A stretch of DNA of 50,978 bases from Anaerolineales bacterium (lineage in GTDB: Bacteria; Chloroflexota; Anaerolineae; Anaerolineales; Villigracilaceae), in assembly GCA_016789365.1 (NCBI GenBank), contig JAEURH010000010.1, positions 1-50,978 of the forward strand, given 5' to 3'. Below are positions 23,942 through 29,947 of this stretch, in pieces. A model generated the notes under the pieces. That model was not told where the DNA came from, searched no databases, and was given only the letters and a program-made list of their open reading frames with translations. Position 1 is the stretch's first letter, and every line of letters begins with the position of its first letter. The position numbers were made by a program, and so were the translations under genes.

Positions 23942-24708
23942 AACCAACATTATCTGACATTGAAACATTAGCACGCGGAGCAGGAAAAATTTTACGGGAT
24001 GGATATAACAAAGACCACACGATTCATTACAAGGGGATAATTGATTTGGTGACCGAGGCAGACCATGCCTCTGAAGCATTTTTGTTAAATGAAATTGCTT
24101 CTAAATTTTCAGGCGGTCATATATTGACGGAAGAAACTGGAAGCATTGCTGGTAGCAACGAAGACCTTTGGTACATTGACCCATTAGATGGCACAGTGAA
24201 TTATGCTCATCATATTCCTATATTTTGTGTCTCCATTGGATTTGCATTGAACGGGAAAATGTCTCACGCGGTTGTGTATGACCCATTGCGTGATGAAATG
24301 TTTTCTGCTGAAAGAAACAAAGGCGCATTCTTAAATGGAAAACGGATTCAAGTATCCAATACAACTGAATTAGGAAAAAGTTTGTTGGTGACAGGCTTTC
24401 CGTATGACACATGGAATACCGAATTAGATAACTTCAAATATTTTGAACGATTAGGAAAAAAGACTCAAGGCGTGCGTAGGCTTGGCTCCGCCGCGTTAGA
24501 TGGATGTTATGTTGCTTGCGGAAGATTTGATGCGTTTTGGGAGTTTAAGTTAAAACCCTGGGACATCGCCGCCGCTGGATTAATTGCAGAAGAAGCCGGT
24601 GCAAAAGTCACTGCTGTGGATGGAAGAGATGATTATTTATCCGCTCCGTTATCAATTATCGCCTCCACGCCGGGGATTTATGATGAGTTGAAAAAGCAGT
24701 TGAGTTAA
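23938..24708 (+). CDS. suhB: Inositol monophosphatase family protein
   Basis: 256 residues. It has the Li-sensitive phosphatase motifs: an acidic pair in LTEETGS, DPLDGTVNYAHHIP, and the C-terminal WDIAAAGLIAEEAGA. Members dephosphorylate inositol phosphates, and some act on fructose-1,6-bisphosphate, NADP or histidinol phosphate, so the substrate is unsettled. The start is the ATG overlapping the arginase stop; an upstream in-frame ATG lies inside arginase. A strong hairpin terminator follows at 24709-24745. Confidence 0.9.
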   Translation: MKPTLSDIETLARGAGKILRDGYNKDHTIHYKGIIDLVTEADHASEAFLLNEIASKFSGGHILTEETGSIAGSNEDLWYIDPLDGTVNYAHHIPIFCVSIGFALNGKMSHAVVYDPLRDEMFSAERNKGAFLNGKRIQVSNTTELGKSLLVTGFPYDTWNTELDNFKYFERLGKKTQGVRRLGSAALDGCYVACGRFDAFWEFKLKPWDIAAAGLIAEEAGAKVTAVDGRDDYLSAPLSIIASTPGIYDELKKQLS

Positions 24709-24745
24709 AAACAAAAGCGGATAATAATTATCCGCTTTTGTTTTT
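24709..24745 (+). terminator. Terminator of the arginase-suhB operon
   Basis: AACAAAAGCGGATAA pairs perfectly with TTATCCGCTTTTGTT around a short AT loop, followed by T-rich sequence. Confidence 0.88.
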
Positions 24746-24761
24746 ATTGTTTTGCCTTTTG

Positions 24762-24804
24762 AAAGTGGGACCGGTAGGATTCGGACCTACGACCAAGCGA
24801 TTAT
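24762..24804 (-). repeat. tRNA-Ile2 3'-half relic (att-like direct repeat)
   Basis: It matches 25478-25520 at 41 of 43 positions. The two changes fall in the acceptor stem and in the T loop (TTCGAAT becomes TCCGAAT), so it could not serve as tRNA. The stop codon of the DUF2442 gene (24801-24803) lies inside it. Confidence 0.85.
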
Positions 24805-25208
24805 TTTTTACTCTTCTTCAACTTCTTTTTTGATTCAGCAATTCTTTTTTTAGGTTCACGAACAATATAAACTGATTTTTTTTCATCTCTTGTTGGACCA
24901 AGATAATCTAAAATACTAATTTCATCATTGATTCCGCTTGTATCTGGATTCCAAATAATCATCGTGCGGTTTTGACTAATCTCAAATTTTTTGCGGTTTT
25001 CTGGAGAAGCATTGTAAACAGTGGGTATCCACTTCAAAGGAATAGAAATAATACGTCCATCGGCTAATTCAACATTGATATATTTCTCGTCCAATCGAAC
25101 CATGTGGATAACAGCCTCTTTTGGAAAAGTATATTCATCAATCGAATGTTGAATCTTATACTTTTTTACTGCTATTTTTTCATCCACTTGCTTTACGTTT
25201 GTAACCAT
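24801..25208 (-). CDS. DUF2442 family protein
   Basis: 135 residues. The central part, VELADGRIISIPLKWIPTVYNASPENRKKFEIS followed by IIWNPDTSGINDEISILDYL, matches the DUF2442 pattern: an acidic beta-hairpin, the Leu-rich WxPxLxxA turn, then a W-P-D loop. The N- and C-terminal extensions are rich in Lys; the last 25 residues are strongly basic. DUF2442 proteins are usually encoded beside DUF4160 proteins, as here, in a toxin-antitoxin-like arrangement, but no activity is proven to my knowledge. AAGGA precedes the ATG at 25208, which overlaps the upstream gene by 29 nt. The stop codon is provided by the tRNA relic. Confidence 0.8.
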   Translation of the reverse strand: MVTNVKQVDEKIAVKKYKIQHSIDEYTFPKEAVIHMVRLDEKYINVELADGRIISIPLKWIPTVYNASPENRKKFEISQNRTMIIWNPDTSGINDEISILDYLGPTRDEKKSVYIVREPKKRIAESKKKLKKSKK

Positions 25209-25455
25209 GCCATTCCTTCAAAAAATGTTCTAAATTCTGCTCAATTACTTTCAAGGCTCTTTTTAACTCGTGATTTCGTAAAGTTTTTCCAGCACGAGCC
25301 ACTTCTATGTTTGGTTCCAACCAAATTTTTGCATCGTTGTGGTCATTCTGTGAACCTTTTCCTACATGAACACTGGCTCTATTTTCATGTAGTGCATCAT
25401 AACTATGAAACCAGAAAAGTAATTCACCCGCTTCAAGGATTTTAGGACTCATCAT
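25180..25455 (-). CDS. DUF4160 family protein
   Basis: 91 residues from the ATG at 25455 (a second ATG follows directly). GELLFWFHSYDALHENRASVHVGKG with a following AKIWLEPNIEVARAGKTLRNHELKRALKVIEQNLEHFLKEWHGY is the DUF4160 pattern: hydrophobic strands, an HxHV-like segment with a different first His, then a helix with LxxxxxxIxxxxxxxLxxW. The start is chosen after the end of the tRNA; the longer open frame would run through tRNA-Ile2 and is not credible. It is paired with DUF2442 in one short operon that probably receives transcription from the tRNA promoter. Confidence 0.8.
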   Translation of the reverse strand: MMSPKILEAGELLFWFHSYDALHENRASVHVGKGSQNDHNDAKIWLEPNIEVARAGKTLRNHELKRALKVIEQNLEHFLKEWHGYKRKASG

Positions 25456-25481
25456 AAGAATTGATTTCCCTATATAAAAAG

Positions 25482-25554
25482 TGGGCCCGGTAGGATTCGA
25501 ACCTACGACCAAGCGATTATGAGTCGCCTGCGCTAACCGCTGCGCCACGGGCCC
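25482..25554 (-). tRNA. tRNA-Ile2 (anticodon CAT, lysidine-modified type)
   Basis: Acceptor GGGCCCG/CGGGCCC, D arm GCGC/GCGC, anticodon stem GGCGA/TCGCT with loop CTCATAA, T arm GTAGG-TTCGAAT-CCTAC. The anticodon arm matches from memory that of the known E. coli tRNA-Ile2, so this CAU tRNA probably reads AUA after lysidine modification by TilS rather than AUG. Elongator Met is the alternative. CCA is not encoded. Its 3' half is duplicated at 24762-24804. Confidence 0.87.
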
Positions 25555-25559
25555 CGTTT

Positions 25560-25640
25560 ACAGTGATAAAGTAATCAGTGACCAGTAGTCAGTGTTGCAG
25601 TATAGGTTTACTACTGATTACTGACAAACTGATCACTGTG
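25560..25640. repeat. Inverted repeat of the ATTACTGATTAC type between two tRNAs
   Basis: CAGTGATAAAGTAATCAGTGACCAGTAGTC at the left mirrors ACTACTGATTACTGACAAACTGATCACTG at the right. Similar TTACTGATTACTGAC strings occur in frame inside the helicase gene near 32125-32150. Confidence 0.75.
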
Positions 25641-25652
25641 TACTTCAACCAG

Positions 25653-25724
25653 AGCGGGAGATGGGATTCGAACCCACGAATATCAGCTTGGAAGGCTGAT
25701 GCCTTACCACTTGGCGACTCCCGC
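25653..25724 (-). tRNA. tRNA-Gly (anticodon TCC)
   Basis: Acceptor GCGGGAG/CTCCCGC, anticodon stem TCAGC/GCTGA with loop CTTCCAA (anticodon TCC), T arm GTGGG-TTCGAAT-CCCAT, discriminator T. CCA is not encoded. Upstream promoter: TTGGCA (25772-25767) and TAAAAT (25748-25743) on the minus strand with an 18-bp spacer. Confidence 0.92.
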
Positions 25725-25742
25725 ATTACAAGAACGGGCTGA

Positions 25743-25794
25743 ATTTTACTACACAGTTATTCACCTTGCCAATAGTACAACCTTAAAGTAAAAT
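25743..25794. promoter_or_regulatory. Divergent overlapping tRNA promoters
   Basis: Plus strand: TTGCCA (25766-25771), 17 bp, TAAAAT (25789-25794), driving tRNA-Arg. Minus strand: TTGGCA (25772-25767), 18 bp, TAAAAT (25748-25743), driving tRNA-Gly. The two -35 boxes share the bases 25767-25771. Confidence 0.72.
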
Positions 25795-25815
25795 ACCACA
25801 CGCAAAATTAATAAT

Positions 25816-25892
25816 GCCCTCGTAGCTCAGTGGATTAGAGCGTTTGCTTGCGGAGCAATAGGTCGGCGGTTCGAGTCCGTCCGAGGGCGCCA
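25816..25892 (+). tRNA. tRNA-Arg (anticodon GCG)
   Basis: Acceptor GCCCTCG/CGAGGGC, D arm GCTC/GAGC, anticodon stem TTTGC/GCAAT with one T-T mismatch at the top pair, loop TTGCGGA (anticodon GCG), T arm GGCGG-TTCGAGT-CCGTC, discriminator G, encoded CCA. It is the only tRNA in the window with encoded CCA. Confidence 0.9.
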
Positions 25893-25898
25893 CCCAGA

Positions 25899-25928
25899 TA
25901 AACCGTCTAGTATGAGGCGGTTTTTTTA
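25899..25928 (+). terminator. tRNA-Arg terminator
   Basis: AAACCGTCT pairs with GGCGGTTT around a short loop and is followed by seven T. It lies shortly after the tRNA and just before surE. Confidence 0.82.
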
Positions 25929-25944
25929 TTTAATCCAAACGATT

Positions 25945-25950
25945 TATAAT
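25945..25950 (+). promoter_or_regulatory. -10 box 7 nt before surE ATG (leaderless candidate)
   Basis: A perfect TATAAT ends 7 nt before the surE start codon, where transcription would be expected to begin. No Shine-Dalgarno precedes the ATG. Confidence 0.65.
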
Positions 25951-25957
25951 CAACCCC

Positions 25958-26767
25958 ATGAAAAAAAATAAACCACATATCTTGTTAACCAACGATGATG
26001 GCATCGGCTCGCCCGGTTTATGGGCGGCGGCAGGTGAACTCGCAAAAATTGGCTTCGTCAACGTTGCCGCACCGCGTGAACAATCTACTGCCATGGGGCG
26101 CAGTTTACCAAGCACATCCGATGGAATCATTCAACAACTCAAAATGCAAGTCATTGGTCAAGAATGGGATGTGTATGCCGTTGGCGGCTCGCCTGCACAA
26201 GCCGTGTTACATGGCTTGCTCGAAATCGTTCCACACAAACCCGATATCATCGTTTCAGGAATCAACTATGGTGAAAATGTTGGTCTCGGAATCACAATCT
26301 CAGGCACAGTAGGTGCGGCAATGGAAGCCGCCGCTATGGGCTACCCCGCCCTCGCCGTTTCGCTTGAGACGGATACCAGCTATCACCTCTCACATTCCGA
26401 TGATATTGATTTCAAAGCCGCCGCATATTTCACCGCTTACTTTGCCAAGATGATGTTGGATAAAAAATTATTTGATGGCGTTGATTTATTAAAAGTAGAA
26501 GTGCCGCGTCATGCTACGCCTCAAACTGGGTGGCAGATGTCGAGATTATCTCGCCAACGATATTACGAGCCAATTCCCGCCGAAAGAGAATCGTGGGATA
26601 AGCCTGGCGCAATCATTTACCGCCATGAAGATTTACCAGATGATGAACCCGAAGATACCGATGCCTTTGTTTTAAGAAAAAAACAACTGGTGGCTGTGAC
26701 TCCATTAAATTTAGATATGACCGCCCGTGTAGATTTACAAAAATTTGAAAATTATCTACGAGAATAA
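25958..26767 (+). CDS. surE: 5'/3'-nucleotidase SurE
   Basis: 269 residues. It removes phosphate from nucleoside monophosphates and is linked to stationary-phase survival. Family motifs: ILLTNDDGIGSPGL at the N-terminus with the metal-binding DD pair, APREQSTAMGRSL, YAVGGSPAQAVLHGL, and VSGINYGENVGLGITISGTVGAAMEA, which holds the catalytic Asn/Gly loop. Length is typical. It is followed after 3 bp by a membrane protein gene, so the two are probably co-transcribed. Confidence 0.96.
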   Translation: MKKNKPHILLTNDDGIGSPGLWAAAGELAKIGFVNVAAPREQSTAMGRSLPSTSDGIIQQLKMQVIGQEWDVYAVGGSPAQAVLHGLLEIVPHKPDIIVSGINYGENVGLGITISGTVGAAMEAAAMGYPALAVSLETDTSYHLSHSDDIDFKAAAYFTAYFAKMMLDKKLFDGVDLLKVEVPRHATPQTGWQMSRLSRQRYYEPIPAERESWDKPGAIIYRHEDLPDDEPEDTDAFVLRKKQLVAVTPLNLDMTARVDLQKFENYLRE

Positions 26768-26770
26768 AAT

Positions 26771-27535
26771 TTGAGTATCTTTATTCTAAAATTAATTCTC
26801 GCCCCAATCATTATTGGTTCGGCAAGTTTAGCAGGCAGAAAATGGGGAGCATCCGTCAGCGGTTGGATGGTCGGGCTTCCACTTACGTCAGGTCCCGTTG
26901 TATTTTTTCTAGCATTAAGTCACAACCGAGCATTTGTATTTGAAAGCATACAAGGCGTATTAAGCGGTTTATTTTCTATTGTTGCATTTACACTCGCCTA
27001 TGCTTGGACTGCCAAAAAATATAATTGGCTTATTTCATTTATCTTAAGCATGTTTGCTTTTTTTATTGTAGCCATTCTTTTTCAAAACATTCAACTCCCT
27101 TTCATAACAATTTTTATTTACAACATCATTACCATTCTTGTTTCAGTATTTCTTATACCAAAATCTGAAAACATAAAATCTACAGCTACGCCCGGCAAAT
27201 GGGATATTCCCTCACGCATCATCATCGGCACAAGTTTTATTATTTTCATTACTGCAATTGCTCCCTACATTGGCGCACGCCTTACAGGTTTGCTTACCAT
27301 GATTCCATTGTACGTCAGCATCTTAACGATTTTTGCTCACAGGCATGATGGAGGTGATTCAGCGATTAACGTCCTACGTGGATTAACCTATGGATTATTT
27401 GCCTTCGCTTCTTTCTACCTTGCACTTGGTCTCTCCATCCAAGACTTTAGCCTCGCCTCTGCCTTTTCCCTTGCTATTCTCGCCGCCTTATGCACACAAG
27501 GAATCACATTGTTGATATTGAATATGAAGCACTAG
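26771..27535 (+). CDS. Polytopic membrane protein with internal duplication, function unknown
   Basis: 254 residues, almost entirely hydrophobic, about eight to ten membrane segments. The two halves look homologous: WGASVSGWMVGLPLTSGPVVFFLAL in the first half aligns with IGARLTGLLTMIPLYVSILTIFA in the second, each followed by a polar loop, a Gly-rich helix and two more helices. Such inverted or direct repeats are common in transporters and exporters, but I do not recognise the family. The start codon is TTG at 26771, 3 bp after surE, with no better ATG nearby. It is convergent and overlapping by 4 bp with the MFS gene. Confidence 0.75.
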   Translation: MSIFILKLILAPIIIGSASLAGRKWGASVSGWMVGLPLTSGPVVFFLALSHNRAFVFESIQGVLSGLFSIVAFTLAYAWTAKKYNWLISFILSMFAFFIVAILFQNIQLPFITIFIYNIITILVSVFLIPKSENIKSTATPGKWDIPSRIIIGTSFIIFITAIAPYIGARLTGLLTMIPLYVSILTIFAHRHDGGDSAINVLRGLTYGLFAFASFYLALGLSIQDFSLASAFSLAILAALCTQGITLLILNMKH

Positions 27536-28743
27536 AATTTTTCTTCTGGCGGTTTGATAGAGCGAAATTCTCTAAATAGCAAAAGGTCATAAACAATTTT
27601 CAAGCCACCCGAAATAAAAAATGGCGCACTGAACAAAATTGGAATGCTAAAAAATAAACCTGTTAGCATGGGGGAGAGAGAGGCTCCAATCGAGCGGGCA
27701 ATTGCAGTCACGCCAGAAGCGGCGGATCGTTCATCAGGTGAAACAACAGCCATCGTATAAGATTGACGCGTGGGTACATCCATTTGAGAAATGCTAAAGC
27801 GTAAAAGTAAAAGTCCAATGGCGAGTGGCAGGGTGGGCATCAATGGAACGAGAATCAAAAGAATGTTGGAGGGGATGTGAGTAAAGACCATAGTGTTAAT
27901 CAAACCAAATTTTTTAGCAAGTTGTACAGCGAGTAACGCAGAAATGCCTGCAAGAATATTTACACCAAAGAAAATACTTCCTAGTGTTCCAGAGTTAAGA
28001 CCGAATTTTATATGAAACCAATATGCCATAAAACTTTGAACAATCAAACCGCCCGCGAAAGAATCTAAAGCAAATAAAACACTTAATTTGAAAACTACAT
28101 TTTTTGACTGATGTAAACCCAACGTTTTTTTCGTTTGATTTGATTCTTGTTTTACTTCGATGATTGGTGAGACTTGTAAAAATAAAACTGCAAGTACCAA
28201 TCCACCAAGTGCATAGCCTATCAAAATAAAACGATATGACTCGAATGAAGTTAAACCATTGTTTTGTAAAATTTGTGCAAACCAACCGCCAGCCAATGCA
28301 CCCAAAGCAGATGAAAACGAACCACCCAAGTTATACCAAGCAAAAATATTTGTACGTGAACCATCTGAGATTAATTGTGTGAGAGAGGATTGCTCCACTG
28401 CTAGAAATGGTCCAATCTCTTTATCACTTGGGCTGATGACTCCGATAATAGCGGCGAGTGTCAAAAAAAATAAATTGCTTGTAAAAATAAAAACAAGACC
28501 TGCAAAAAACATCAACAATGCGCCGATGATTAATGTTTTCTTTCTACCGAAGCGGTCTGCACGAGTAGTTAACCATAACGAAATGAAAGCATCACCTACT
28601 AATGTCAATGTAAACAACAAGCCGATTTGTTTTTCTGAAAACCCTGCTTCAGTAAGGTAGAGAACAAGAATAATGGAAAGAAATCCGTAGCAAAACATGC
28701 GGATGATGCGGGTTGTGAAGAGGAGATAAATATCTTTTTGCAT
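27532..28743 (-). CDS. MFS transporter
   Basis: 403 residues from the ATG at 28743. About 12 membrane segments; the motif DRFGRKKTLIIGAL follows segment 2 (TTRADRFGRKK). SQMDVPTRQSYTMAVVSPDERSAASGVTAIARSIG, in the second half, is a strongly conserved segment also seen in other MFS carriers of this type. The substrate is unknown. The start is 2 nt after the chrA stop, so this gene is the last member of a minus-strand operon. An upstream in-frame ATG inside chrA is rejected. Confidence 0.88.
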   Translation of the reverse strand: MQKDIYLLFTTRIIRMFCYGFLSIILVLYLTEAGFSEKQIGLLFTLTLVGDAFISLWLTTRADRFGRKKTLIIGALLMFFAGLVFIFTSNLFFLTLAAIIGVISPSDKEIGPFLAVEQSSLTQLISDGSRTNIFAWYNLGGSFSSALGALAGGWFAQILQNNGLTSFESYRFILIGYALGGLVLAVLFLQVSPIIEVKQESNQTKKTLGLHQSKNVVFKLSVLFALDSFAGGLIVQSFMAYWFHIKFGLNSGTLGSIFFGVNILAGISALLAVQLAKKFGLINTMVFTHIPSNILLILVPLMPTLPLAIGLLLLRFSISQMDVPTRQSYTMAVVSPDERSAASGVTAIARSIGASLSPMLTGLFFSIPILFSAPFFISGGLKIVYDLLLFREFRSIKPPEEKF

Positions 28744-28745
28744 TT

Positions 28746-29909
28746 TTAGAAAAATATTAATCCTAACAAGCCTGCCCCCAAAACAACCCAAGCAGTTGAC
28801 CATTTGGATTTGGAAGCAAATAGAATGATAAGCGCAAGGGAAAATATGGTGAAGGAATTCATTTCTAAAATCGTTTCGTTCAAAATGCCTAAAGCGGTGA
28901 CAGAAATTAAACCAATCACACCTGCTGTGATTCCATCTAAGAAGGCATGAATGGATTTGTTTTCTGTTAACTTCTCTAAATATTCATGCCCAATCATGGT
29001 GAAGGAAAAGGCTGGGGCAAAGACTCCGATGGTCATTGCAATCGCTCCAAATGCGCCACCGCCAATGTAACCGACGAAAGTTGAGAAAATTATCAATGGC
29101 GCGGGTAATAAACCTGATAATGCAAGCCCATCTAAAAATTGGGCATTGGTCATCCATTTGCCAACTTCAACGGCATCATGTTGAATAAAAGGAATAGCTG
29201 TGTATGCTCCGCCGAAGGTTAATAGTCCAGCACGCAAGCCAGAGATAAAAAGAGTTAAAGAATTGGTTTCGAGGATTTGTGTGTTGGGAATAGTTTGAGG
29301 AGTAGAGAATTGGTTGAAGTTAAAATAAAAGATGGAGAAAACAGAAACAACTAGAAGCAAGAATCCGAAGCGGATTTGTCCTCTGGTGATTAATGCGAAA
29401 ATGAATCCGCAAATCAAAAGGGTGATTAAAAAATTTACATCTAAAAATTGTGCAAAGGCGGCGAGGATAGCAAGTGTCCAAAGCCATTTGTTTTGATGAA
29501 GTGCATGGCTTCCAATGCGATGAACCGCGCGGATAATTAACGCGGCAACGGCGGGTTGCATACCAAGAAAAACAGATTGAAAAAGTTGAGATGTGATTCC
29601 ATAAGTGACGTAAAACCACGAAAGCGCAAACATGAGGATGAAACCTGGAAGCATGAAACCAAGACCTGCCAGCAATGCGCCAATGCGACCGCGTGCAATC
29701 ATGCCGAAGTAAACACACAACTCATGCGCTTCGGGTCCGGGCAAGGCTTGATAGACAGCCAGCACACGATTAAATTTTTCTGATGAAATCCATTTTTCAT
29801 CTTCGACAAGTTCTTGACGAATCATCGCGATTTGTGAAACAGGTCCGCCCCAAGCGAGAAATCCGAAACGAAGGAAGCGTAAAAAAAGTTTTAGATAAGA
29901 TTCATTCAT
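28746..29909 (-). CDS. chrA: Chromate transporter ChrA family protein
   Basis: 387 residues, CHR superfamily with two homologous halves. N-terminal: FLRFGFLAWGGPVSQIAMIRQELVEDEKWIS, then VYQALPGPEAHELCVYFGMIARGRIGALLAGLGFMLPG. C-terminal: SGLRAGLLTFGGAYTAIPFIQHDAVE. These FGGP/FGGAY and PGP motifs are characteristic. ChrA proteins export chromate using the membrane potential and give chromate resistance, although many homologues have no tested substrate. It lies between the helicase gene and the MFS gene on the same strand. Confidence 0.93.
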   Translation of the reverse strand: MNESYLKLFLRFLRFGFLAWGGPVSQIAMIRQELVEDEKWISSEKFNRVLAVYQALPGPEAHELCVYFGMIARGRIGALLAGLGFMLPGFILMFALSWFYVTYGITSQLFQSVFLGMQPAVAALIIRAVHRIGSHALHQNKWLWTLAILAAFAQFLDVNFLITLLICGFIFALITRGQIRFGFLLLVVSVFSIFYFNFNQFSTPQTIPNTQILETNSLTLFISGLRAGLLTFGGAYTAIPFIQHDAVEVGKWMTNAQFLDGLALSGLLPAPLIIFSTFVGYIGGGAFGAIAMTIGVFAPAFSFTMIGHEYLEKLTENKSIHAFLDGITAGVIGLISVTALGILNETILEMNSFTIFSLALIILFASKSKWSTAWVVLGAGLLGLIFF

Positions 29910-29947
29910 AAAATAATCCGTGATACGTGATTCGTAATTACTAACAA

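Larger units (their letters stand above)
24762..25520 (-). mobile_element. Miniature integrated element at tRNA-Ile2
   Basis: Two 43-bp direct repeats (24762-24804 and 25478-25520, two mismatches) bound about 0.67 kb carrying two small genes. The right copy is the 3' half of a functional tRNA-Ile2 gene on the minus strand, from the anticodon onward. The left copy is a detached relic. This is the footprint left by a tyrosine integrase that recombined at the tRNA anticodon loop. No integrase gene is present, so the element is either a deletion remnant or was moved in trans. Confidence 0.72.

Noticed and set aside
24762-24804. A second functional tRNA-Ile gene
   Set aside because: Only the 3' half is present and the T loop is mutated.
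25456-25548. N-terminal extension of the DUF4160 protein
   Set aside because: The extra residues would be encoded by the tRNA-Ile2 gene itself.
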